In this document: in pieces, positions 1 through 5,757 of the stretch | Position numbering within the stretch: position 1 is the stretch's first letter | Layout: the number at the start of each line of letters is the position of its first letter | Assembly: GCA_029212275.1 (NCBI GenBank) | Contig: JARGOI010000084.1 | Span: 1 to 6,290, forward strand | Length of the DNA: 6,290 nt | Origin: Thalassolituus sp. | GTDB lineage: Bacteria; Pseudomonadota; Gammaproteobacteria; Pseudomonadales; Oceanobacteraceae | Direction of reading: 5' to 3' | Notes under the pieces: model-generated | The model's input: the letters and a program-made list of their open reading frames with translations, nothing else | The model's database searches: none | What the model was told of the DNA's origin: nothing | Made by a program: the position numbers and the translations under genes

Positions 1-131
1 TGACTGGCGAGTTTGAAGACAGCGGTGAAAGTGCCGATGTGGAGTCTGTTATGGCTTCTATTATGGCTGCGCTAGAAGAGGAAGAAGAACGTCAGGCACG
101 TATGAAAGATGATGACGAAGATGACCAATGA
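1..131 (+). CDS. C-terminal end of an unidentified protein with an acidic tail (5' partial)
   Basis: This reading frame enters from the left edge and stops at TGA 129-131, leaving 42 complete codons. The visible part reads as a short helix-prone stretch (ESVMASIMAALEEEEERQAR) followed by a strongly acidic end (KDDDEDDQ). More than a third of the residues are Asp or Glu. Codon choice looks ordinary and the frame is open from the first base, which supports a real gene end rather than chance. No domain is visible, so I do not assign a function. Charged tails of this sort occur on many cytosolic proteins. An in-window start is also conceivable, since the first bases TGACT would read Met-Thr if the preceding base is A. 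The next gene begins 51 bases downstream on the same strand. Confidence 0.55.
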   Translation, partial: TGEFEDSGESADVESVMASIMAALEEEEERQARMKDDDEDDQ

Positions 132-182
132 TTGTAAAAAATTGCTCGACTTAAGGCATGATATCGTTGGTTATATACAGTC

Positions 183-410
183 ATGATTCCTAAAAGATTT
201 GCGAAATTCGTGTTTTACTTTTTTATGGCTGGAATCATGTCTGGCGTTGTCTCTTTGGTTATTTCGGTAATAAATCTCGGTTGGATAGAGGGCATTATTG
301 GAATTTGGCTTAAGGGATGGGCGTTGGCTTTTTTAGTCGCTTTTCCTACCGTTATTTTTGTAGCGCCGCTGGCCAACAAGTTATCTTTAGTGGTTGTCTC
401 AAAAGACTGA
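183..410 (+). CDS. DUF2798-like small inner-membrane protein
   Basis: This is a 75-residue protein with two hydrophobic helices, at about residues 8-31 and 44-62, joined by a short loop (NLGWIEGIIG). It starts with a basic segment (MIPKRFAKF). The features that recall the DUF2798 family are the KRF start, the Asn-Leu-Gly turn after helix 1, and the W-x3-W-x3-F-x2-AFP segment running into an AP sequence at the end of helix 2. Usual family length is about 70-80 residues, so it appears complete. The function of the family is unknown. It should sit in the cytoplasmic membrane with both short ends probably cytosolic. The ATG at 183 has no convincing Shine-Dalgarno sequence, but it fits the family N-terminus. 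It converges with the glucosaminidase-domain gene on the other strand, and a hairpin lies in the gap. Confidence 0.8.
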   Translation: MIPKRFAKFVFYFFMAGIMSGVVSLVISVINLGWIEGIIGIWLKGWALAFLVAFPTVIFVAPLANKLSLVVVSKD

Positions 411-432
411 ACATCAACCTAAACGTTATCCA

Positions 433-479
433 GTTCGATATCGTATGAGACGTAGGATGTGTCACATACGATATTGGAT
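433..479. terminator. Long imperfect hairpin between convergent genes, possible two-way terminator
   Basis: Bases 438-451 pair with 461-474, giving 13 pairs and one A-A mismatch around a 9-base loop. G-U pairs could lengthen the RNA stem to about 433-479. It lies 27 bases past the DUF2798-like gene and about 40 bases past the stop of the oppositely oriented glucosaminidase gene, where a shared terminator would be expected. No T-tract follows directly on either strand; the nearest on the + strand is around 504-511. It is therefore not a textbook intrinsic terminator. It could instead be a transcript-end stabiliser or a REP-like element. Confidence 0.45.
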
Positions 480-513
480 GCTTAGTATTTAATTCTTAAT
501 TATGTTTTTTTTA

Positions 514-1227
514 CTATTGATCGTATTGAGTAAAATCGTTGTGTCGGATCACTGACATTAATGCCACACCGTATGCGGCTCCTTTCTCTGAATATTTATC
601 TAATTTTGTGACCAGTTGTTCTGGATCATTGGTTGTCATATTAAGGCGTTTGAATGACCGATATGCTTTGCCTTTCGATAAAATCAGATAGTAGTCACGA
701 ATTGAATCTTCGATAGAATCGTATTTTTTTATCCAAATGGTCGTCTTACCGCGTTTTTGCCTTGCCGCTAAACGTGGCTCATCTTCATTAAAAGACCAAA
801 CCCCGAACAAATTGTTCGCTTGACGAGCGAATCGTGATGTTGCCCACGAGCTTTCTAATGCTGCTTGGGCGATGGCAATACTGCGTGGATGAGGATTGAT
901 TGCGATGAGTAATGATTTATTGGTTTTGGTATTGTATTGCTCGCGTAGTTGCTCAAGTTTTTTACTTTCAGGGTCCTTGTCTATTAAATCTGAAACTTCT
1001 TGATATTGTTTTTCTAAATCTTTGTGGACGGCATCAACGGCAGGTACAATCAACTCTCTGAAACGCTCTTTTTTTTCGATAACCGTCATTTTTTTAGGAT
1101 GTTTGAGAACCATAGAGTCTCGTAACGAGCTTCCGGCAGCAATGACCAATCCCATACCTAAAATAATCGCTGCGATAATGGTGTAAGACTTTAAAGATGT
1201 CTCTTTCAATATTTGGTTAATGAACAC
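514..1227 (-). CDS. Bax-like membrane-anchored glucosaminidase domain protein
   Basis: This 237-residue protein has a single N-terminal membrane anchor at about residues 15-33 and then a charged, helix-rich stretch to about 105. From about 112 to the end it has a domain like the E. coli Bax / glucosaminidase (lysozyme-like) family. The hallmark is IAQAALESSWATSRFA, with Glu125 in the position of the catalytic acid, followed by ANNLFGVWSF. Further family-typical elements are the KYDSIEDSIRDYY segment, KAYRSFKR, and the closing YSEKGAAYG..L..VIRHN. Proteins of this fold cleave peptidoglycan glycan strands between GlcNAc and MurNAc; activity here is inferred. The anchor would place the domain in the periplasm. 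The start is GTG at 1227, preferred because the next in-frame Met (residue 25) would cut into the anchor. No strong Shine-Dalgarno is visible. It is divergent from ygiQ. It appears somewhat shorter than E. coli Bax, but the domain is intact. Confidence 0.85.
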   Translation of the reverse strand: MFINQILKETSLKSYTIIAAIILGMGLVIAAGSSLRDSMVLKHPKKMTVIEKKERFRELIVPAVDAVHKDLEKQYQEVSDLIDKDPESKKLEQLREQYNTKTNKSLLIAINPHPRSIAIAQAALESSWATSRFARQANNLFGVWSFNEDEPRLAARQKRGKTTIWIKKYDSIEDSIRDYYLILSKGKAYRSFKRLNMTTNDPEQLVTKLDKYSEKGAAYGVALMSVIRHNDFTQYDQ

Positions 1228-1396
1228 AGAATTTCACTTTTATGGCAATAGATAACTAAATATGGCAAAGAACGACCATAATGGTTCAGTTTAAGTACAT
1301 TTTTACTGCTTTATCTAGGGTTTACACGATTATGCTTTAGTCTCGGTCACGATTTTGGGACAATGCGGTCCTTATACTCAAACCATAGCGATTGTC

Positions 1397-3550
1397 ATGT
1401 CTCAACCCGAACAACATCTATTTTCTAATTATCCTTATTGGGCCGAATGCTTTGGTACCGCGCCTTTCTTGCCGATGTCTCGCGACGAGATGGATCAACT
1501 CGGCTGGGATAGCTGTGATGTAATTTTGGTAACCGGCGATGCTTATGTCGATCACCCCAGTTTTGGCATGGCAGTGATGGGGCGTATGCTCGAATCGCAA
1601 GGGTTTCGAGTCGGTATTATTGCTCAACCGGATTGGAATAATCCGAAAGAGTTTACCAAGCTAGGAAAACCCAATTTCTACTTCGGTATCACCGCAGGCA
1701 ACATGGACTCCATGATCAACCGCTATACAGCGGATCTGAAAGTTCGCAGCGACGATGCCTACACGCCCGGTGGCGAGCCGGGTAAGCGCCCGGATCGCGC
1801 GGTGATCGTCTACTCGCAAAAATGTCGAGAAGTTTATAAAGATGTGCCCATTGTTATTGGCGGCATCGAAGCCAGTTTGCGTCGCATCGCCCAGTACGAT
1901 TATTGGAGTGACCAAGTGCGTCGTTCTGTACTGATCGATTCGGGTGCGGATATTTTGCTCTACGGTAACGCAGAACGTGCCATTGTCGATTTAACGCATG
2001 CTCTTGCCCAAGGCCGGACCGTTGCCGATTTAATCGATATGCGCGGCACTACGGTGGTGCGTGATGCGACCCCGGCAGGTTGGACCGAAATTGACTCGAC
2101 TCGTATTGATTGGCCCGGACAGATTGATGTCATTCCCAATCCTTACGAAATGAAAGACACCAAAACGATGTCGTGCAGTACGGATGGCAGCGTCGAGGGA
2201 GCTGATGCTAAAGCCCCCAACCCTGATATCGACGAACCGTCCGATCCAGACGTGATGCCCATTCGGATCGTGCCAATGCCGTTGCAGCGCAAATTTGATT
2301 TAGATGCCAAGAAAACCGTAGTGCGTCTGCCTTCGTTTGAGAAGGTACGCAACGACAGCGCTTTGTATGCACACGCCTCGCGAGTGCTGCATCAAGAAGC
2401 GAACCCATACAACGCTCGTCCGTTGGTTCAAAAACACGGTACCAAAGAAATTTGGGTCAATCCGCCGCCCATTCCGCTAGAAACGGACGAAATGGATTCC
2501 GTATTTGGTTTTCCTTACGCGCGCATTCCACACCCAAGTTACGGTGAAGCCAAAATCCCTGCCTACGACATGATTCGTTTTTCGGTGAATATCATGCGTG
2601 GCTGTTTTGGTGGTTGTACGTTTTGTTCCATTACTGAGCACGAAGGGCGCATTATCCAAAGCCGTTCGCAAGAGTCGGTATTGACCGAGATCGAAGAAAT
2701 CCGCGATAAAGTACCTGGTTTTACCGGTACGATTTCTGATTTGGGTGGCCCTACGGCCAACATGTATCACCTGACTTGTAAGAGTGAAGCCATTCTTAAG
2801 AGCTGTCGTCGCTTATCATGTGTCTATCCAACGATTTGCAAAAATTTAGAAACCAGTCACAAGCCAACTACAGAATTGTATCGAGCTGCGCGTAAGATTC
2901 CCGGCATCAAACGCATCGCCATTGCTTCTGGCTTACGTTATGACCTTGCTATAAGAGATCCTGAATACGTACGTGAGCTTGTGACACACCACGTTGGTGG
3001 CTTGCTAAAAATTGCCCCAGAGCACACCGAAGATAATGTGCTGAATAAGATGATGAAACCGGGCATGGGCAGCTACGATACCTTTAAGAAAATGTTCGAT
3101 AAATACTCGAAGGAAGCCGGCAAAGAGCAATATTTAGTGCCGTATTTTATTGCCGCACATCCCGGCACTGAAAACAGCGACATGATGAACTTGGCGTTGT
3201 GGCTGAAGAAGCAAAAAATGCGCGTCGATCAGGTGCAAACCTTCTATCCGTCGCCGATGTCTTTAGCCACGGCGATGTACCATTCGCAGCGCAATCCTTT
3301 GCAGCGTATGAGTTATAAATCGGAAAAAATGCACATACCTAGAGAGCTAAGTCAGCGCCGCTTGCAGAAAGCGTTCTTGCGCTATCACGATGCTAAAAAT
3401 TGGCCGATGCTGCGTACAGAATTAAAAGCCATGGGCCGTTCGGATTTAATTGGTTCTGGACCCAATGCACTAATTCCTGCAGAAGATACGCCCAATAAAT
3501 CTCGTCCAGCTCGTCCCGGATTTAAGCCCAAAGGGCGGGGCAAACGTTAA
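1397..3550 (+). CDS. ygiQ: YgiQ family radical SAM protein
   Basis: This is a 717-residue protein. It contains the N-terminal region typical of YgiQ (FGTAPFLPMSRDEMDQLGWD, VTGDAYVDHPSFG, GGIEASLRR near residues 155-163) and a radical SAM core. The core starts around residue 390 with Cys403-x3-Cys407-x2-Cys410 (RGCFGGCTFCSITEHEGRI), the ligands for a [4Fe-4S] cluster that binds S-adenosylmethionine. A conserved C-terminal part (YLVPYFIAAHPGT, QVQTFYPSP) corresponds to DUF3362. The substrate of YgiQ proteins is not established. A variable Asp/Pro-rich linker lies at about residues 252-305, and the last 20 residues are basic. I chose ATG 1397 because homologues begin just before the QP-x3-LFS element. 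The frame stays open upstream to a TTG at 1355, which would add 14 residues, and neither start has a good ribosome binding site. The gene looks richer in G+C than its flanks. It probably forms an operon with the transporter 22 bases downstream. Confidence 0.96.
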   Translation: MSQPEQHLFSNYPYWAECFGTAPFLPMSRDEMDQLGWDSCDVILVTGDAYVDHPSFGMAVMGRMLESQGFRVGIIAQPDWNNPKEFTKLGKPNFYFGITAGNMDSMINRYTADLKVRSDDAYTPGGEPGKRPDRAVIVYSQKCREVYKDVPIVIGGIEASLRRIAQYDYWSDQVRRSVLIDSGADILLYGNAERAIVDLTHALAQGRTVADLIDMRGTTVVRDATPAGWTEIDSTRIDWPGQIDVIPNPYEMKDTKTMSCSTDGSVEGADAKAPNPDIDEPSDPDVMPIRIVPMPLQRKFDLDAKKTVVRLPSFEKVRNDSALYAHASRVLHQEANPYNARPLVQKHGTKEIWVNPPPIPLETDEMDSVFGFPYARIPHPSYGEAKIPAYDMIRFSVNIMRGCFGGCTFCSITEHEGRIIQSRSQESVLTEIEEIRDKVPGFTGTISDLGGPTANMYHLTCKSEAILKSCRRLSCVYPTICKNLETSHKPTTELYRAARKIPGIKRIAIASGLRYDLAIRDPEYVRELVTHHVGGLLKIAPEHTEDNVLNKMMKPGMGSYDTFKKMFDKYSKEAGKEQYLVPYFIAAHPGTENSDMMNLALWLKKQKMRVDQVQTFYPSPMSLATAMYHSQRNPLQRMSYKSEKMHIPRELSQRRLQKAFLRYHDAKNWPMLRTELKAMGRSDLIGSGPNALIPAEDTPNKSRPARPGFKPKGRGKR

Positions 3551-3572
3551 TTTATAGGTTATAGGTTTTATT

Positions 3573-4472
3573 TTGAACGCCGTTTCCAATAATACACGGG
3601 CCATGATGCTCGGCTTAGGGGCTGTATTATTATGGTCAACGGTGGCGACGGCGTTCTCTATCTCACTTCAATATTTTTCACCCACGCAATTGCTGGTGGT
3701 GGCAAATGTCGTGTCGCTAATTTTTTTAGTTACTCTTGTTTTCTTGAACGGTGAATTTAAGCAACTGATAAAGGTTGCGAAAACGTCGTATAAAAGCTCA
3801 TTTTTCTTTGCTGCTATCAACCCCTTTGCTTATTACTTAATCTTGCTGCAGGCCTATAAATTATTGCCAGCTCAGGAAGCACAAGCGATTAATTATACTT
3901 GGGCCATTGTTTTGAGTTTTATGGCAGTTCCTATTTTAAAACAACGCTTACAAGCTGCGGATTTTTTTGCTGCAATCGCCTGTTATTTTGGTGTTCTCTA
4001 TATCGCCACACGCGGACAGCTTGGCGCGTTAGAATTTTCCAATATTGCCGGGGTCTCTTTTGCGTTGCTCAGTACCGTTATTTGGGCAAGTTATTGGTTG
4101 TTCACTATTAAGGATACTAGGCCTAGCTTAATTGGTATTACCCTTAATTTTGCTTTCGCGCTGCCCTTAATATTGTTATTTGCAGGCTTAACTGGAGAGC
4201 TAGCGCATTGGGATTATCGAGGTATATGGGGAGCCGTTTATATCGGTTTATTTGAAATGGGATTGAGCTTTGTGTTGTGGAACAAAGCGATGAAACTCAC
4301 CACCCATGCTGGCCAAGTTGCAAATCTTATTTTTTTATCGCCCATGCTTTCGATGATTTGGTTGGCTCATATTGCTAACGAACCGATTCTCAGATCTACC
4401 ATTGTCGGGCTCGCATTTATTCTTACAGGTTTGTTTGTTCAGAATACTTTTAAAAAACTAAGTACAAAATAA
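3573..4472 (+). CDS. EamA/DMT-family ten-helix membrane transporter
   Basis: This 299-residue, highly hydrophobic protein has about ten predicted membrane helices, near residues 10-30, 38-58, 76-95, 105-122, 129-145, 158-178, 186-206, 216-236, 248-266 and 274-291. They form two five-helix halves, as in drug/metabolite transporter proteins with tandem EamA domains. Typical signs are the opening GLGAVLLWSTVATAFSISL, the AxxxNYTWAIVLSF stretch of helix 4, a second half starting GVSFALLSTVIWASYWLF, and L.F.LSPMLSMIW near the end. Length matches the family (about 280-310). Family members export or import amino acids, nucleobases or other small metabolites; the substrate cannot be read here. The start is taken as TTG 3573, seven bases after an AGG; ATG 3603 (codon 11) is the alternative and keeps helix 1. 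It follows ygiQ closely, suggesting one transcript. Confidence 0.92.
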   Translation: MNAVSNNTRAMMLGLGAVLLWSTVATAFSISLQYFSPTQLLVVANVVSLIFLVTLVFLNGEFKQLIKVAKTSYKSSFFFAAINPFAYYLILLQAYKLLPAQEAQAINYTWAIVLSFMAVPILKQRLQAADFFAAIACYFGVLYIATRGQLGALEFSNIAGVSFALLSTVIWASYWLFTIKDTRPSLIGITLNFAFALPLILLFAGLTGELAHWDYRGIWGAVYIGLFEMGLSFVLWNKAMKLTTHAGQVANLIFLSPMLSMIWLAHIANEPILRSTIVGLAFILTGLFVQNTFKKLSTK

Positions 4473-4537
4473 ACAGATTTTGAAACTTATTAGGCGCATG
4501 ATGTACCAAGGTTGTGATAGAAGTTAAATTAATTTTA

Positions 4538-4543
4538 AAGGAG
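4538..4543 (+). promoter_or_regulatory. Strong Shine-Dalgarno site for the acidic lipoprotein
   Basis: AAGGAG lies 6 bases before ATG 4550. It is the best ribosome binding site in the window and fixes the lipoprotein start at 4550, rather than at the in-frame ATT upstream at 4514. The other genes here have weak or no such site, which suggests this protein is made in comparatively large amounts. Confidence 0.85.
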
Positions 4544-4549
4544 AAGTTT

Positions 4550-4870
4550 ATGAAACGTATTTCAATGTTATTGTCGGTCGCTGCGTTAGGTATTGTTTTG
4601 ACTGGTTGTGATGACAGCCCTAGTGAAAGTATGGAAAAAGCAGCAGACAACGTCACAAATGCCGTTGAAGAAACAGCGGAAGACGTCAGTGATTATGCGG
4701 CTGATACCAAAGATGCTGCTGAAGAGAAAATGGAAAGTACTGAAGAAGGCATTGAGAATGCGACGGGTACTCAAGAAGATACCATGACGCAAATCAAAGA
4801 AAATGTCTCTGATGAAGCCTCTGACGCAAAAGAAGAAGTGGAAGAAGCAGCTGAAGAAGAGACGAAATAA
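4550..4870 (+). CDS. Small, highly acidic lipoprotein with 11-residue repeats
   Basis: This is a 106-residue protein. It starts with a lipoprotein signal peptide (MKRIS, a hydrophobic core, then the lipobox Leu17-Thr-Gly-Cys20). Signal peptidase II would cleave before Cys20, and the mature protein would be about 87 residues. Residues +2 and +3 are both Asp; in E. coli, Asp at +2 blocks Lol-dependent release, so inner-membrane retention is predicted. The mature part has about 31 Asp/Glu against 6 Lys and no Arg. From residue 31 to the end it divides into six 11-residue units plus one of 10. The third position is always Asp or Glu and the fifth always Val, Ala, Ile or Met. This resembles the amphipathic hendecad pattern of LEA-type proteins and predicts a long, possibly disordered or inducible helix in the periplasm. 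No enzyme domain is visible, and the function is unknown; a stress or envelope role is only a guess. An intrinsic terminator follows. Confidence 0.88.
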   Translation: MKRISMLLSVAALGIVLTGCDDSPSESMEKAADNVTNAVEETAEDVSDYAADTKDAAEEKMESTEEGIENATGTQEDTMTQIKENVSDEASDAKEEVEEAAEEETK

Positions 4871-4910
4871 TTTCTGTCGAAATTATCTCATCTTTATTAC
4901 CATCTCAATG

Positions 4911-4937
4911 AAAAAGTCCGCATCTGCGGACTTTTTT
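4911..4937 (+). terminator. Intrinsic terminator after the lipoprotein gene
   Basis: AAAAAGTCCGC (4911-4921) pairs perfectly with GCGGACTTTTT (4926-4936) around a 4-base loop, and a run of six T (4932-4937) closes the structure. It starts 40 bases after the lipoprotein stop. The A-run on the left arm means the reverse strand also reads as hairpin plus T-run, so it may work both ways. It separates the lipoprotein from the acetyltransferase gene, which therefore probably has its own promoter in 4938-5052. Confidence 0.93.
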
Positions 4938-5052
4938 GATTCTAGGACAGAATAAAATTTGATTATAATGTTGCCGTTAGAGTTAGATTTGTACTTTTTA
5001 TTAACCATAGAAAACTTTTTATAGGTTTTCGCCAATAGAATATGAGTAGACA

Positions 5053-5616
5053 ATGGAAGTGACACTGAGACTGGCTACGCTTGCAGACGTTAATGAAGTA
5101 CTTAATCTTCATTATCTCTATCAAATAGATTCGATTGCTGAAGAAGATAAACAAGATGGATTTATTACCACGGCATTCACCCAATCGCATTTGGTCGCTC
5201 TGATTGAAGAAGAGCAGGGTTTGTTTGTGGCGATAGTAGAAAATCAGATTGTTGCCTACGCGATGTCAGCATCATGGGCGTTTTGGTGCCAATGGCCAAT
5301 GTTTCAATTTATGGTGGAGCATTTGTCCGATACAACATTAGACGGTAATGAAATTACCGTTAACAATTCTTACCAATATGGCCCTGTGTGCGTCGATAAA
5401 AGGGTCCGAGGAAGCGGGGTGTTTGAGCAACTATTTCAGTATACTCGAGTTAAGATGTCGGCGAGATACTCTTATCTGATTACTTTTATTAATCAAATCA
5501 ACACGCGTTCTTACCAAGCCCACACGCGCAAAGTTGGTTTGCAGGTAATGAAAGAATTTGAATTTAACCAACAACGATATTTTAAACTTGGTTGTCTGAC
5601 CACCCCAGCAAACTAA
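5053..5616 (+). CDS. GNAT-family N-acetyltransferase
   Basis: This 187-residue protein has a GNAT layout. It has an N-terminal strand and helix (LRLATLADVNEVLNLHYLYQ), then a central strand pair (GLFVAIVENQIVAYAM, about 57-71). The acetyl-CoA binding motif A follows: YGPVCVDKRVRGSGVFEQLF with Arg117-x-x-Gly120-x-Gly122. The closing helix and strand (INQINTRSYQAHTRKVGLQVM, about 147-166) match the usual N..S...y.k.Gf end of the fold. The family transfers an acetyl group from acetyl-CoA to an amine; the acceptor here is unknown. An aromatic-rich insert (SWAFWCQWPMFQF, 73-85) and a short polar segment separate the central strands from motif A, and may shape the substrate pocket. The start ATG 5053 has only a weak GAG six bases upstream. 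A stop lies shortly upstream in the same frame, so little extension is possible. The gene stands alone behind a terminator and converges with the next one. Confidence 0.85.
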   Translation: MEVTLRLATLADVNEVLNLHYLYQIDSIAEEDKQDGFITTAFTQSHLVALIEEEQGLFVAIVENQIVAYAMSASWAFWCQWPMFQFMVEHLSDTTLDGNEITVNNSYQYGPVCVDKRVRGSGVFEQLFQYTRVKMSARYSYLITFINQINTRSYQAHTRKVGLQVMKEFEFNQQRYFKLGCLTTPAN

Positions 5617-5623
5617 ATTTAAG

Positions 5624-5649
5624 CAGATCAATTCTAACCAGATCAATTC
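5624..5649. repeat. Two copies of an 11-base direct repeat
   Basis: CAGATCAATTC occurs at 5624-5634 and again at 5639-5649, a 15-base period, immediately left of the hairpin at 5651-5687. It may be a simple local duplication; there is no sign that it belongs to a mobile element. Confidence 0.6.
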
Positions 5650-5650
5650 A

Positions 5651-5687
5651 AGTAGCTGCATAAATCACGATCGTTTATGCAGCTTCT
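5651..5687. terminator. Hairpin between convergent genes, possible two-way terminator
   Basis: AGCTGCATAAA (5654-5664) pairs perfectly with TTTATGCAGCT (5674-5684) around a 9-base loop, and two more pairs follow beyond a T-T mismatch. It lies 34 bases after the acetyltransferase stop and about 70 bases past the stop of the opposing glutamate synthase-like gene, the expected place for a shared terminator. Neither side has a T-tract, so it is not a standard intrinsic terminator. It could serve as a transcript 3'-end barrier instead. Confidence 0.5.
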
Positions 5688-5757
5688 ACAGCCAGTTCAC
5701 ATAAGGCGTTTAACTATAATAGTGCGTTTGTTAAAACATTGCGGTTAACTCATAAAA

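Noticed and set aside
1310..1336. TTTATC and TATGCT as a ygiQ promoter.
   Set aside because: The spacing is 15 bases and both boxes are imperfect, so the evidence is too weak to list.
1661..2770. Several open frames on the minus strand inside ygiQ (for example 1661-1915, 2143-2352, 2477-2770).
   Set aside because: They are shadows of the ygiQ coding sequence, with no ribosome sites and no recognisable protein features.
4586..4792. Minus-strand open frame opposite the lipoprotein gene.
   Set aside because: Its Phe/Ser/Cys-rich translation is what the reverse of a Glu/Ala/Asp-rich gene produces.
4961..4970. A perfect TATAAT (4964-4969) before the acetyltransferase gene.
   Set aside because: No reasonable -35 box lies 16-18 bases upstream, so I do not call a promoter although one is expected in this gap.
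3559..5029. The 11-base word TTATAGGTTTT occurs before both the EamA gene (3559-3569) and the acetyltransferase gene (5019-5029).
   Set aside because: In an AT-rich window of this size several matching 11-mers are expected by chance, and no longer match or palindrome surrounds it.
5696..5720. TTCACA and TATAAT (5715-5720) in the convergent gap before the glutamate synthase-like gene.
   Set aside because: The spacing is only 13 bases, and a promoter here would point into the 3' end of an opposite-strand gene.
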